Assembly: GCA_945952065.1 (NCBI GenBank)
Contig: CAMFGY010000017.1
Span: 30,440 to 94,439, forward strand
Origin: an uncultured Burkholderiales bacterium
GTDB taxonomy: Bacteria; Pseudomonadota; Gammaproteobacteria; Burkholderiales; Burkholderiaceae_C
Direction: 5' to 3'
Length of the DNA stretch: 64,000 bases
This document shows, in pieces, positions 34,544 through 43,720 of this stretch; positions within the stretch are counted from its first letter, which is position 1; each line of letters begins with the position of its first letter. The notes under the pieces were generated by a model. It was not told the origin of the DNA and did not search any database. It worked only from the letters and a program-made list of their open reading frames with translations. The position numbers were made by a program, and so were the translations under genes.

Positions 34544-35794
34544 ATGAAGCAATTGGCAAAGGGTCGTTTGACGTCGTTGGCCCTGGCGGTGTGCGCATTC
34601 GCCGCACAGGCTCAGGACGCCGCAGCGCCGGCGGATTCGGTGTTTTCGTTCTCGGGCTTTGGCACCGTGGGCGTGGTGGGCAGCAACACGGACGAGGCGC
34701 GCTATGTGATCTCGGGCCAGCCCAAAGGCGCGACCAAGTCCTGGAGCGGCAATGTGGACTCCAAGCTGGGTGTGCAGGTCAATGCCAAGCTGAACGCCAT
34801 GTTCTCGGCCACGGCCCAAGTGCTGTCCAAACAGAATGGCGATGGCAACTACCGGCCAGAGTTGGAATGGGCGTTTGCAAAAGCCCAGTTCACACCGGCC
34901 ATTTCGGCCCGCGTGGGCCGCATGGGTGGGCCTTTCTTTGCGGTGTCTGATTTCCGTGATGTGGGCTATGCCAACACCTGGCTGCGTCCGCCGCAAGATG
35001 TGTATGGCCAAGTGCCGGTCAGCCATTTCGATGGTGGCGATCTTTCGTACCAAGCCTCTTTGGGCGCTACCACGCTGAACTTTCAGGTCTATGGCGGCAA
35101 GTCCAGCTCGGTCTTCGAAGGCGTGGACGTGAAGATGGAAAAAGTGCTGGGCTTCAGCGCTTCAGCGGAATTTGACGGCGGCTTCACCTTGCGTGCCGGC
35201 CATGTGGAGGGCAAGCTGACGGTGGACAGCCCCTCGTTGAAGCAACTGGTCGGTGTGTTGAGCTTGTTGGATGCCAAGGTGCCGGGCGCCGGGATTGGCG
35301 CAGTTGGCAACCAAATTGACGCCACCAATAAAAAGGTCACCTTCACCGGCTTTGGGCTGACTTGGGATCAGGGCAATTTGCTGGCCATGGCGGAATACAC
35401 CATGCGCCGCACCGAGTCCTATGTGCCAGACACCGATGGCTGGTACGCCACCGTGGGCTATCGCTTGGGCAAGTTCACGCCTTATCTGACGATTTCAGAG
35501 CTCAAACAGAAGGACAGCAATGTCAACAACACCATCCCGCCCAAGATACCTGTGGCTGGGGTGACGCCAGATCTGCGCGCGCTGGTGGACGGCACCTTGC
35601 GTTCGCAAAGCAATCAGCAAAAGACCCAGGCCTTGGGGGTGCGTTGGGATGCCTACCGCAATATCGCGGTGAAGGGGCAATTTGAGCGCATCAAGGCTGA
35701 TGGACCAGGTTTGTTCTCCTCGCCTTCGGAGGCCTTCACGGCCGGGCAGAACACCGTCAATGTTTACAGCGTGGCTGTGGACTTCGTGTTCTGA
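34544..35794 (+). CDS. Outer membrane porin
   Basis: This predicted beta-barrel channel of 416 residues has a signal peptide (LTSLALAVCAFAAQAQ), alternating strands typical of porins, and a C-terminal Phe in VYSVAVDFVF recognised by the Bam machinery. It differs from classical Burkholderiales trimeric porins and is closer to the porin-like proteins found beside PstS-like genes. TAGGAG eight bases before the ATG is a good ribosome binding site. It is the first gene of an operon with a small binding protein and a chemoreceptor, under a sigma-28-type promoter. Confidence 0.82.
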   Translation: MKQLAKGRLTSLALAVCAFAAQAQDAAAPADSVFSFSGFGTVGVVGSNTDEARYVISGQPKGATKSWSGNVDSKLGVQVNAKLNAMFSATAQVLSKQNGDGNYRPELEWAFAKAQFTPAISARVGRMGGPFFAVSDFRDVGYANTWLRPPQDVYGQVPVSHFDGGDLSYQASLGATTLNFQVYGGKSSSVFEGVDVKMEKVLGFSASAEFDGGFTLRAGHVEGKLTVDSPSLKQLVGVLSLLDAKVPGAGIGAVGNQIDATNKKVTFTGFGLTWDQGNLLAMAEYTMRRTESYVPDTDGWYATVGYRLGKFTPYLTISELKQKDSNVNNTIPPKIPVAGVTPDLRALVDGTLRSQSNQQKTQALGVRWDAYRNIAVKGQFERIKADGPGLFSSPSEAFTAGQNTVNVYSVAVDFVF

Positions 35795-35808
35795 GGGAGG
35801 AGCAAAAG

Positions 35809-36246
35809 ATGAACAAGAAACAACAGCAATTCATTCGTCGCCTGACCTTGATCGCAGGCATGTGCTTGGTGGGCCTGGCTCAGGCGCAAGTGGCCGTGAT
35901 CGTCAACCCCAAGAGCGCCGCGGCGAACATGACGGCCGATCAGGTCTCCAGCATCTTCTTGGGCAAGAGCAATACCTTGCCCGGGGGCGCAACCGCCTTG
36001 GCTGCAGACCTGCCGGAAAGCTCGGCGGTGCGCGAACAGTTCTACAGCAAAGTGACCGGCAAGCAAGCCGCCCAGGTGAAGGCCGCTTGGTCCCGCCTGG
36101 TGTTTTCTGGCAAGGCAACGCCGCCCAAAGAACTGGGCTCCGCTGCTGAAGTCAAGAAATATGTGGCCGCCAACGCTGATGCCATTGGCTATATCGAAAA
36201 GTCTGCGGTGGACGGCACGGTCAAGGTGGTCTTGAGCGTAGACTGA
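35809..36246 (+). CDS. Small PstS-like periplasmic phosphate-binding-type protein
   Basis: The 145-residue secreted protein (signal peptide ending LVGLAQA) has a PstS-family core: VIVNPKSAAANMTADQVSSI, FLGKSNTLPGG, a central FYSKVTGKQAAQVKAAW and NADAIGYIEKSAV. At about half the size of true PstS (over 300), it represents one lobe with segments missing, as in the family often annotated as phosphate ABC transporter substrate-binding protein. No pst transporter genes are near; it sits between a porin and a chemoreceptor, suggesting a sensing role. Confidence 0.82.
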   Translation: MNKKQQQFIRRLTLIAGMCLVGLAQAQVAVIVNPKSAAANMTADQVSSIFLGKSNTLPGGATALAADLPESSAVREQFYSKVTGKQAAQVKAAWSRLVFSGKATPPKELGSAAEVKKYVAANADAIGYIEKSAVDGTVKVVLSVD

Positions 36247-36305
36247 GCTTTGGCCCTTCCCCTGGGAGCGCTGGCCCTTGCGGCGCTCCTGCAACGGAGA
36301 CGCGA

Positions 36306-37817
36306 ATGAATGTGAAGACAAGAATCTGGCTGCTGCCGGTGTTTGCCGCTGCGATTTTTGCGGTGGGCATTGCGGTGGTTCTGGTGTTTTCAACCCGCAC
36401 TTCCTCGGCCATCACGGCAGTCGAGCAGGTGCACTACCCATTTGTTGACGCCACCACCCAATTGGGCGCGCAGATGGAGTCCTTGGGTGCCACCATTCAA
36501 AGTGCGGTGGCCGAGGGCGAGAAAAAACGCCTTGATGAAGCCAATGAAAAGGCGGCGAGCATTCGCAAACTCTTGGAGGCGATTGCGCGCATCGAGGGCA
36601 AGGGCGACACCGCGGCCAAGTTGAAGACCTCTTTCGAAGCCTATTTCGCGGCTTCGGTGGAAACCGCTCAGCTGTTCTTGGGGATCAAGCAAGGCGACCA
36701 AGCCGGCGCGATTCCCAAGATGCAGGCAGCGTTGAAGGTGTTTGAGGCCGATGTGGCCAAGGCCCGCACCGATGCCAGCGAGGGCTTTGACAACGGTTTG
36801 ACGAATGCCAAATCGGGCGTTTCCTCCAGCCTGATGGCCATTGTCATCAGCGGCTTGGCGGTGGTGAGCGCCTTGGGCGTGGGCTCTTATTTGGTGATCG
36901 GCAGTGTTTGGCGACAACTCGGCGGCGAACCTGAATATGCACGCGATGTCATGCGGCAAATTGCCGCCGGGGATCTGTCGCAAACCATTGATGTGGCACC
37001 CGGGGCGGACGCCAGCTTGTTGGCGGCGGTGCGTGAGGTGTCGCAAGGCTTGGCGGCCATCGTGACCGATGTGCGGACGGGGACCGACTCCATGTCGGTG
37101 GCATCGCGCGAGATTGCCGTGGGCAACCACGATCTGTCGGTGCGAACCGAAAAGCAAGCCACCTCGCTGGAGCAAACCTCCAGCAATATGCAAACCTTGA
37201 CCGACGCGGTTCGCCAAAGTGCCGAAGCGGCCGCACAGGCCAATCAGTTGGCCGGCAATGCGGCCTCGGTGGCGCGTCGCGGCGGCGAAGTGGTCAGCCA
37301 GGTGGTCACCACCATGGAAGAGATCAACAACAGCTCCAAAAAGATCAACGACATCATTGGCGTGATCGATGGCATTGCCTTCCAGACCAATATCTTGGCG
37401 CTGAATGCAGCGGTGGAAGCCGCGCGTGCCGGGGAGCAAGGGCGTGGTTTTGCGGTGGTGGCCAGCGAGGTGCGCTCCTTGGCCCAGCGGTCGGCCGAGG
37501 CGGCCAAGGAAATCAAGTCCTTGATCGGGGCCAGTGTCGATCGGGTGGAGTCCGGCAGCCGCTTGGTGCGTGACGCCGGCGAGACCATGACCGAGATCGT
37601 GGCCAGTGTGCAGCGGGTGTCTGACATCATCGGCGAGGTCACTGCGGCCTCAGGCGAACAAAGCCAGGGCATTGGCTTGGTCAATCAGTCGGTCAATCAG
37701 TTGGACCAAATGACGCAGCAAAACGCGGCCTTGGTGGAGCAGGCGGCTGCAGCGGCCAGCAGCTTGGAGCAACAAGCCCAATCCTTGCAAACCGCGGTGG
37801 CCACCTTCAAGCTTTGA
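36306..37817 (+). CDS. Methyl-accepting chemotaxis protein
   Basis: This transmembrane chemoreceptor of 503 residues has a first membrane helix (LLPVFAAAIFAVGIAVVLVF), a periplasmic helical ligand domain of about 165 residues, a second helix (SLMAIVISGLAVVSALGVGSY), HAMP, then the long coiled-coil signalling domain with the conserved tip IDGIAFQTNILALNAAVEAA and GEQGRGFAVVASEVRSLAQR. No C-terminal CheR-tethering pentapeptide is seen. It follows the small binding protein by 59 bases, and a strong terminator ends the unit. Confidence 0.94.
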   Translation: MNVKTRIWLLPVFAAAIFAVGIAVVLVFSTRTSSAITAVEQVHYPFVDATTQLGAQMESLGATIQSAVAEGEKKRLDEANEKAASIRKLLEAIARIEGKGDTAAKLKTSFEAYFAASVETAQLFLGIKQGDQAGAIPKMQAALKVFEADVAKARTDASEGFDNGLTNAKSGVSSSLMAIVISGLAVVSALGVGSYLVIGSVWRQLGGEPEYARDVMRQIAAGDLSQTIDVAPGADASLLAAVREVSQGLAAIVTDVRTGTDSMSVASREIAVGNHDLSVRTEKQATSLEQTSSNMQTLTDAVRQSAEAAAQANQLAGNAASVARRGGEVVSQVVTTMEEINNSSKKINDIIGVIDGIAFQTNILALNAAVEAARAGEQGRGFAVVASEVRSLAQRSAEAAKEIKSLIGASVDRVESGSRLVRDAGETMTEIVASVQRVSDIIGEVTAASGEQSQGIGLVNQSVNQLDQMTQQNAALVEQAAAAASSLEQQAQSLQTAVATFKL

Positions 37818-37878
37818 GGCCTTTCAGGCTTTTGCGGCCGAGCGCGATTGATCGGGGCATTTGTAGGCCCATCTCCAG

Positions 37879-37906
37879 GCCCGTCGGCATGCCGACGGGC
37901 CTTTTT
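37879..37906 (+). terminator. Strong intrinsic terminator after the chemoreceptor gene
   Basis: A 22-base perfect palindrome, GCCCGTCGGC..GCCGACGGGC (37879-37900), is followed by CTTTTT (37901-37906). Confidence 0.9.
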
Positions 37907-37907
37907 C

Positions 37908-37913
37908 TATAAT
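37908..37913 (+). promoter_or_regulatory. Consensus -10 box upstream of the rhodanese gene
   Basis: A perfect TATAAT lies immediately behind the terminator. The -35 region would fall inside the terminator palindrome (around 37884-37890, TCGGCAT) and is weak. It is about 60 bases before the rhodanese start and likely serves the rhodanese-grxC-secB genes. Confidence 0.5.
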
Positions 37914-37972
37914 CGCCGGCTCTGTGCTCTTCGAGGAGCACCCCTATTGCCTCCATTAACCGGAAGACTGCT

Positions 37973-38389
37973 TTGTTGAACTTCTTGCTTGAAAACTGGA
38001 TTCTGGTCCTCGCCGCTTTGGTTTCCGGCGGCATGTTGCTCTGGCCGACCTTGGTCAACAGCAGTCAAGGCGCCATGTTGTCGACCGCCGAGGCGGTGCA
38101 ACTGATCAATCGTGAGAAGGCGGTGCTCATTGATGTGTGTGAGCCGGCCGAATTTGCTGCGGGCCATGTGGCGGGCGCGCGCAACATCCCGCTGGCTTCT
38201 TTAGAAGGGCACAAATCGCTGCCCAGCAACAAAGCCTTGCCGCTGGTGTTGGTTTGCCAAAGTGGCGCCCGCGCTGCCCGCGCCGCAGCCAGCTTGCGCA
38301 AGCTGGGCTATGAAAAGGCCCAGCCCCTGGCCGGCGGTTTGAAGAGCTGGCGTGAGGCCAATTTGCCGATCGAAAAATCGGCGGCCTGA
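37973..38389 (+). CDS. Membrane-anchored rhodanese-like sulfurtransferase
   Basis: The 138-residue protein has one N-terminal membrane helix (ILVLAALVSGGMLLW) and a rhodanese domain with the active-site loop CQSGARAARA, so the catalytic Cys is present. The start is TTG at 37973 with GGAAG six bases upstream; a second TTG follows directly. It resembles YibN of E. coli, which also precedes grxC and secB, and this order is conserved here. A role in sulfur transfer or quality control at the membrane is likely; the substrate is unknown. Confidence 0.9.
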   Translation: MLNFLLENWILVLAALVSGGMLLWPTLVNSSQGAMLSTAEAVQLINREKAVLIDVCEPAEFAAGHVAGARNIPLASLEGHKSLPSNKALPLVLVCQSGARAARAAASLRKLGYEKAQPLAGGLKSWREANLPIEKSAA

Positions 38390-38439
38390 GTCGGCCGCTT
38401 TTTTGCTTGCCCCCTGAATCAGAAGAAAGAGCTGAGCCC

Positions 38440-38700
38440 ATGGCTGCTGTGAAGATGTACACCACCCAGGTCTGCCCTTACTGTGTGCGCGCCAAGGCCT
38501 TGTTGAAGCAACGCGGTGTCGAGCATATTGAAGAGGTGCGTATCGACCTCGACCCCAGCGAGCGCGAGGCCATGATGGCTTTGACCGGTCGGCGCACCGT
38601 GCCGCAGATTTTCATCGGCAGCACCCATGTGGGCGGCTGCGATGATTTGATGGCCCTGGACCAACGCGGCGGCCTGCAAGCCTTGCTGCAAGCGGCTTGA
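38440..38700 (+). CDS. grxC: Glutaredoxin 3
   Basis: This is a glutathione-dependent dithiol oxidoreductase of 86 residues. The active site is TQVCPYCVRAKALL (CPYC); the glutathione-binding TVPQIFIGSTHVGGCDD has the cis-Pro and GGCDD motif. The ATG at 38440 is preferred to an upstream frame opening at 38407. It lies 50 bases behind the rhodanese gene and 120 before secB. Confidence 0.95.
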   Translation: MAAVKMYTTQVCPYCVRAKALLKQRGVEHIEEVRIDLDPSEREAMMALTGRRTVPQIFIGSTHVGGCDDLMALDQRGGLQALLQAA

Positions 38701-38820
38701 TCCTGCGCCTCAGATTTCAAGAGGGGGGAGACCCCCACAGAATCGTCACAGGCGCTGAGTAATAATCAGCGCCGCCGCCCGCAGCATTGGCTGTCGGGCT
38801 TCACTTTTTTGGGAATTACC

Positions 38821-39288
38821 ATGGCCGACGAGAACAATACCCCCGTGTTTCAGATTCAGCGCATGTATCTGAAGGATCTGTCGCTGGAGCAGCCGAACGC
38901 GCCGCAAATTCTGCTCGAGCAGACCCAGCCCCAGGTGGACATCAACTTGGCTCTGTCGGCCGAGCCGGTGGCCGAAGGCATTTTTGAGGTCTGCGTGACC
39001 GCCACCGTCACCACCAAGGTGGGCGAGCGCACCCTGTTCCTGATTGAGGCCAAGCAAGCCGGTATCTTCGAGATCCGCAATGTGCCGCAAGAGCAGACCG
39101 AAGGCATTCTGGGCATCGTCTGCCCGCAGATGATTTACCCCTATCTGCGTGCCGTGGTGTCGGACGTCTGCACCCGCGCGGGCTTCCCGCCGGTGCTGCT
39201 GTCGGAAGTCAACTTCCAGGCCATGTTCGAAGCCCAGCAAGCGCAGCGCGAAGCCGCCGCCAACGCTGCTGCTCCGACCCTCAACTGA
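38821..39288 (+). CDS. secB: Protein-export chaperone SecB
   Basis: This cytoplasmic tetrameric chaperone keeps preproteins unfolded and delivers them to SecA. The 155-residue protein has the family core [33 protein letters not shown] and [15 protein letters not shown] followed by [16 protein letters not shown]. The ATG at 38821 (MADENNTP) is chosen over 38809. A GC-rich terminator follows. Confidence 0.96.
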   Translation: MADENNTPVFQIQRMYLKDLSLEQPNAPQILLEQTQPQVDINLALSAEPVAEGIFEVCVTATVTTKVGERTLFLIEAKQAGIFEIRNVPQEQTEGILGIVCPQMIYPYLRAVVSDVCTRAGFPPVLLSEVNFQAMFEAQQAQREAAANAAAPTLN

Positions 39289-39303
39289 GCCTTGCGCTCA
39301 TGA

Positions 39304-39348
39304 CGCGCGCCCCACGCTGCCTGCCGCAGCCGGGGCGCGCGGTTTTTT
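39304..39348 (+). terminator. Intrinsic terminator between secB and gpsA
   Basis: CGCGCGCCCC (39304-39313) pairs with GGGGCGCGCG (39332-39341), followed by six T (39343-39348). It ends 13 bases before the gpsA ATG, so gpsA may depend on read-through or an internal promoter. Confidence 0.85.
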
Positions 39349-39361
39349 CTGGACTTCGTTT

Positions 39362-40384
39362 ATGAGAATCAGCGTTCTGGGGGCCGGCGCCTGGGGCACG
39401 GCTTTGGCGATTCAGGCCAGCGCTCGGCATGAGGTGATGTTGTGGGCGCGCGATGCCGCCGCAGTGGCCGCCATGCAGGTGCAAAGGCGCAATCATCACT
39501 ACCTGCCCGAAGCCCCATTGCCGGATGCGCTGATCTTGCAGGCGGATCTGCAGGCCGCTATCGCCCATGCTGCAGGCGCTGAGGGCTTGATCATTGTGGC
39601 CACGCCCATGGCCGCCTTGCGCAGCATGCTCGCGGTCCTGCCCGATGGGGCCCGCGTGCTGTGGTTGTGCAAAGGCTTTGAGGCCGGCACAGGCTTGCTG
39701 GGCCATGAAATCGCCCGCGCCGTGCAGCCGCGGCTGCGGGCCGGCATTTTGTCGGGCCCCAGTTTTGCGCAAGAAGTGGCCCTGGGTCAGCCCACCGCCT
39801 TGGTGGCGGCCAGCGAAGACGCCGCGCTGGCCCAAGCGGCGGTGGAGGCCTTTCACAGCGAGCGTTTGCGCATCTACACCTCGGCTGACCCCGTGGGTGT
39901 GGAGGTGGGTGGCGCGGTCAAGAATGTGATGGCGATTGCCGTGGGTGCGGCAGATGGCTTGCGTCTGCGGGCTGAGCGCATTGGCCATGCCGGCGATGCG
40001 CCGGGCCTGAATGCGCGTGCAGCCCTGATCACCCGGGGCTTGGCTGAAATGCTGCGATTGGGCCTGGCCTTGGGTGCGCGCGGCGAGACCTTTATGGGCT
40101 TGTCCGGCATGGGGGACTTGGTGCTGACCGCCACCGGCGATCTGTCGCGCAACCGCCGCGTGGGCTTGCTCTTGGCCGAAGGCTTGGCTTTGCCCAATAT
40201 TTTGCAAGACCTGGGTCATGTGGCCGAAGGGGTGTACAGCGCCCCCACCGTGTTGGCACGGGCGCGCGAGAAGGGCGTGGAGATGCCGATCACCGAGGCG
40301 GTGGTGGCGGTGCTGGATGGGCGCTTGAGCCCGGTGGAAGCGGTGGACCAGCTGATGGGACGGCAGTCTCGGGCCGAGCATTGA
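39362..40384 (+). CDS. gpsA: Glycerol-3-phosphate dehydrogenase [NAD(P)+]
   Basis: The enzyme reduces dihydroxyacetone phosphate to sn-glycerol 3-phosphate for phospholipid synthesis. The 340-residue protein starts with the Rossmann loop [16 protein letters not shown] and has [18 protein letters not shown] (LSGPSFAQE), [18 protein letters not shown] with the catalytic Lys, and [22 protein letters not shown]. The ATG at 39362 is the family start; a longer frame opening at 39149 runs through secB and is rejected. Confidence 0.96.
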   Translation: MRISVLGAGAWGTALAIQASARHEVMLWARDAAAVAAMQVQRRNHHYLPEAPLPDALILQADLQAAIAHAAGAEGLIIVATPMAALRSMLAVLPDGARVLWLCKGFEAGTGLLGHEIARAVQPRLRAGILSGPSFAQEVALGQPTALVAASEDAALAQAAVEAFHSERLRIYTSADPVGVEVGGAVKNVMAIAVGAADGLRLRAERIGHAGDAPGLNARAALITRGLAEMLRLGLALGARGETFMGLSGMGDLVLTATGDLSRNRRVGLLLAEGLALPNILQDLGHVAEGVYSAPTVLARAREKGVEMPITEAVVAVLDGRLSPVEAVDQLMGRQSRAEH

Positions 40385-40390
40385 GGACGC

Positions 40391-41383
40391 ATGGCTGAGC
40401 AAGGGTGGGCTTCGCGACGCCAGCTGCTGCAGCTCGGGGCCGGGTTTTGCACGCTGGGGCCGACCTGGGCGCAGCAGCAAGCGCTCTGGCCGACGCGAGC
40501 GATCAAGCTGGTCGTGCCCTTTCCGGGCGGGAGTTCACCCGATCTGGTGGCCCGTGCGCTGGCCGAGCCTTTGTCACAGGCGTTGGGGCAGCCGGTGCTG
40601 GTGGACAACCGGGCCGGCGCCGGTGGCAATATAGGCACGGCTTCGGTGGCCAAGTCGGTGCCGGACGGCTACACCTTGTTGTTCACCACGCAAGGGCCGC
40701 TGGTGACCGCGCCCTTGCTGAATCGGCGATTGCCGTATGAGCCACTGAAGGACTTGCAGCCCATCAGCTGGATTGCCAGTGCGCCAAATGTGCTGGTGGC
40801 GGATGCCAAGCTGGGCTTGCGCGACACGGCAGACTTGATTCGTCGGGCCAAAGCTCGGCGGGGCGAGCTCAATTACGGCAGCGTAGGGCAGGGCAGCGCC
40901 TCACACTTGGCGATGGAGGCCTTCATGGCTCGCGCTGGCATTTCCTTGACCCATGTGCCGTTTGCGGGCTTTGCGCAGGTGCTCAATGCCCTGCTCAGTG
41001 GCTTGATTCAGCTGGCCTGGATGGTGCCGGGCCCGGCTCTGTCACAACTCAAGGCCGGGCGCTTGCAGGCCTTGGGCGTGAGCAGCTTGGGCCGAATGGC
41101 GGCGCTGGCGGATGTGCCGACGCTGGCAGAGCAGGGCTTCAAGGACTTTGAGGCGCTGTCTTGGCAGGCCTTGCTGGCGCCTGCAGGCTTGTCTCCTGCC
41201 ATCTTGAAGCGCTTGTCTGCCGAAGTTCAGCGCATTGTGCGCAGCGATGAGTTCCGCAGCCGCTTGCTGGCTCAGGCCTTCAGCGTGGTGGGGGCCTCGC
41301 CGGAAGGCTTGGCGCTGCATATGGCGGCCGAGCGCAAGCGTTGGGGGCAGGTCATTCAGGCGGCGGGGGTGCAGCCCGAATGA
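40391..41383 (+). CDS. Bug/TctC family tripartite tricarboxylate transporter substrate-binding protein
   Basis: This is a periplasmic binding protein of the family expanded in Burkholderiales. The 330-residue protein has a twin-arginine-like signal (SRRQLLQLGAGFCTLG) and the family motifs IKLVVPFPGGSSPDLVAR, GQPVLVDNRAGAGGNIGT and NYGSVGQGSASHLAMEAF. No membrane components (TctA/TctB) lie adjacent, as is usual for orphan Bug proteins. Ligand, probably a carboxylate, is unknown. Confidence 0.9.
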   Translation: MAEQGWASRRQLLQLGAGFCTLGPTWAQQQALWPTRAIKLVVPFPGGSSPDLVARALAEPLSQALGQPVLVDNRAGAGGNIGTASVAKSVPDGYTLLFTTQGPLVTAPLLNRRLPYEPLKDLQPISWIASAPNVLVADAKLGLRDTADLIRRAKARRGELNYGSVGQGSASHLAMEAFMARAGISLTHVPFAGFAQVLNALLSGLIQLAWMVPGPALSQLKAGRLQALGVSSLGRMAALADVPTLAEQGFKDFEALSWQALLAPAGLSPAILKRLSAEVQRIVRSDEFRSRLLAQAFSVVGASPEGLALHMAAERKRWGQVIQAAGVQPE

Positions 41384-41411
41384 ATGCGGCCACCTCAGGC
41401 TGGGTTGGGTC

Positions 41412-41882
41412 TCAGACGCCGCCCTGGTAGCCGTTCTGGCGCCAGGCTTCGAAGACGGCAACGGCCACGCTATTGCTCAAATTCAGGCTGCGCTGCCCCG
41501 GCAGCATCGGCAAGCGCATGCGTTGCGCGGGCTCGAATTGTTCGCGTAACTCGGCGGGCAAGCCTGCGGTTTCAGAACCAAAGACCAAAAAGTCGCCGGG
41601 CTGCCATTGGACCTCGGCAAATGAGTGGCTGCCACGGGTGGTGAAGGCGAACATGCGCTCCTTGGGGGGCTGCACGCTGGCCAAGAAACTGGGCCAGTCT
41701 TTGTGTCGCAGCACCGCGGTGTATTCGTGATAGTCCAGGCCGGCCCTTTGCAGCAAACGGTCTTCCATGGAGAAGCCCAAGGGCTCGATCAGATGCAAGC
41801 TGCAGCCGGTGTTGGCGGCCAAGCGGATGATGTTGCCGGTGTTGGGCGGGATCTCCGGGTGGACCAGAACGATATGAAACAT
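41412..41882 (-). CDS. trmL: tRNA (cytidine/uridine(34)-2'-O)-methyltransferase
   Basis: This SPOUT methyltransferase modifies the wobble nucleotide of tRNA-Leu. The 156-residue protein begins MFHIVLVHPEIPPNTGNI and carries the SAM-binding knot motifs FLVFGSETAGLPAELRE and MRLPMLPGQRSLNLSNS-type C-terminus. The ATG at 41882 is chosen over 41906 by family alignment. Confidence 0.94.
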   Translation of the reverse strand: MFHIVLVHPEIPPNTGNIIRLAANTGCSLHLIEPLGFSMEDRLLQRAGLDYHEYTAVLRHKDWPSFLASVQPPKERMFAFTTRGSHSFAEVQWQPGDFLVFGSETAGLPAELREQFEPAQRMRLPMLPGQRSLNLSNSVAVAVFEAWRQNGYQGGV

Positions 41883-41936
41883 GGGCAGGATTTGCGAGAG
41901 GGTCAAAAGAATCGGCGCGCCGCGGCGGGCCTGCGC

Positions 41937-42692
41937 TCAGCCGACAGAAGGTTCGGGCGTGCGCGCAAGCACCCAGGCCTGCACGTGGCTTGCGCCCGCT
42001 TTGCGAAGCACGCGAGCGAGCTCGAACAGTGTGGCGCCGCTGGTCATCACATCGTCCAGCAAGACCACATGGCAGGCCCGCAATTCTGCCTTGCGCAGCG
42101 GTTCGACCGCAAAAGCCCCGCGCACATTGGCGGCGCGATCTTTCAGTGGGGTGTGGGCTTGCTGAGGCGTAGACCGCACCCGCAGCAAGAGATGGGGGTC
42201 GCAGCGTAAGTGGCGGCGCCGGGCAAGGGTGCTCGCCAGTTCATAGCATTGGTTGTAGCCGCGTTCGCGCAATCGCTCGGGGCTGAGTGGCACGGGCAGC
42301 ACCCAATCAGGTGCCTCGGCGCCGGCTGTGTCCAAGGCTTGCCGCAGGCGCTCCAGCAAGGTTTCGCGCAAGTCAAGTGCTTGGTGGAACTTGTAATGTT
42401 GCAGCAGGCCGTCCCACGGAAAGCTGTAGTCGAGTGCGGCGATGGTGCGGTCCAGCGGGGGCGGGTCACGCAGGCAGGCGCCGCATTTGGCCTCGCGTCG
42501 TCCGCTCAGGCTGGCGGGAAGCCGGGCGGCGCAAGTCCAGCAGCGCGGCACCGGTCGTGCATAACGCATGAGGCAATCGGCACAGACCTGCTTTGAGCTC
42601 CAGGCTCGGCAGACCGCGCATTGCCCCGGGCAGCGCATCAAGATCCGTTCGATCAGATGGGGGCGTTCAGCAGGGAGCGGCCGCAAACTCAT
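41937..42692 (-). CDS. comF: ComF family phosphoribosyltransferase-like protein
   Basis: The protein is related to ComF/GntX, used in DNA uptake or gluconate/competence contexts. At about 251 residues it has an N-terminal zinc-binding double zinc ribbon (CAVCRAWSSKQVCADC, CWTCAARLP, CGACLRDPP) and a C-terminal PRTase domain with VLPVPLSPERLRERGYNQ and the PRPP loop VVLLDDVMTSGATLFE. Starts at 42692 (MSLRPLP) or 42716 are possible; the former leaves 22 bases to the divergent bioC-like gene. Confidence 0.88.
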   Translation of the reverse strand: MSLRPLPAERPHLIERILMRCPGQCAVCRAWSSKQVCADCLMRYARPVPRCWTCAARLPASLSGRREAKCGACLRDPPPLDRTIAALDYSFPWDGLLQHYKFHQALDLRETLLERLRQALDTAGAEAPDWVLPVPLSPERLRERGYNQCYELASTLARRRHLRCDPHLLLRVRSTPQQAHTPLKDRAANVRGAFAVEPLRKAELRACHVVLLDDVMTSGATLFELARVLRKAGASHVQAWVLARTPEPSVG

Positions 42693-42714
42693 CGCTTCAA
42701 TATACTGCCCAGCC

Positions 42715-43644
42715 ATGTCCTCCGTGAGCTCCCCCCCTAATAGCGAGGCTGCGCAAGCCCCGCGTCCGCAAGCGATCAGTGCCACCGCGGTTTTGCATCA
42801 TCAGCGCCGCATGGCCGCAAAGGGCGAGGTGCCTTGGCTGCACCAAGAGGTGGCTCAGCGCATGGCGGAGCGGCTTTCCTTGATCAAATTGCAGCCCAAG
42901 CAAATTCTGCAATGGCAAGGCTTGCTGGGCGGCGGCGCCAAGGCATTGGCCGAGGCCTATCCACAGGCCGAGCATTGCCATGTGGAACTCACGGCGGATG
43001 CGCGTGCGCGCAGTCAGGCCCTCCACAAGCGCGGCTGGTGGCAAGCCTTGCGTGGTGATGCGCCCGTGCGCGTCGAAGCACCAGAAGCACTCAAGCCCGG
43101 GCAGGCCGAATTGGTCTGGGCCAATATGGGCTTGCATGCCAGTCCCGACCTGATGCAGACCTTGCGCAGCTGGCATGCGGCCTTGGCCGTGGATGGCTTT
43201 GTGATGTTTTCATGCCTGGGCCCTGACAGCTTCAAAGAGCTGCGCGCCATTTACGCCCAACAGTCTTGGGGACCCAGTGCGCCGCAGTGGTGGGACATGC
43301 ACGACATTGGCGACCTGATGGTGGAGGCTGGCTTTGCTGACCCCGTGATGGATCAAGAACGTTTGAACCTGACCTGGGCGGACCCCGAGTCTTTGTTGAA
43401 AGACTTGCGGGCCTTGGGGGGCAATTACGCGCCGCAACGCTTTGCCTCATGCCGGGGCCGCAGTTGGCGCGCAGCTTTGTTGGCGGCGCTGGAGGGGCTG
43501 CGCGATGCAGATGGGCGCTTGCGGCTGAGTTTGGAGTTGGTTTATGGCCACGCCTTCAAGCCAACGCCGAAAATTCGCATGAGCGCCGAAACAAGCCTCA
43601 GCCTGGAGCAAATGAGGGCTATGGTGCGCCGTTCAAGCCCTTGA
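42715..43644 (+). CDS. bioC: BioC-like malonyl-ACP methyltransferase
   Basis: This class I SAM-dependent methyltransferase is predicted to methylate malonyl-ACP at the start of biotin synthesis. The ATG at 42715 gives 309 residues. The characteristic BioC segment FSCLGPDSFKELRAIY and MHDIGDLMVEAGFADPVMD are present. The first glycine-rich SAM loop (LQWQGLLGGGAKALAEAYP) is degenerate compared with LDLGCGTG, so activity is not certain. It is divergent from comF, a conserved neighbourhood in betaproteobacteria. Confidence 0.78.
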   Translation: MSSVSSPPNSEAAQAPRPQAISATAVLHHQRRMAAKGEVPWLHQEVAQRMAERLSLIKLQPKQILQWQGLLGGGAKALAEAYPQAEHCHVELTADARARSQALHKRGWWQALRGDAPVRVEAPEALKPGQAELVWANMGLHASPDLMQTLRSWHAALAVDGFVMFSCLGPDSFKELRAIYAQQSWGPSAPQWWDMHDIGDLMVEAGFADPVMDQERLNLTWADPESLLKDLRALGGNYAPQRFASCRGRSWRAALLAALEGLRDADGRLRLSLELVYGHAFKPTPKIRMSAETSLSLEQMRAMVRRSSP

Positions 43645-43720
43645 GGGCCTCTCCACGCATCAGTACAAGCAGCAATAAGCGCGCTAAAGCGACAGACGAG
43701 CGGCGGCCATAGGCTAAACT

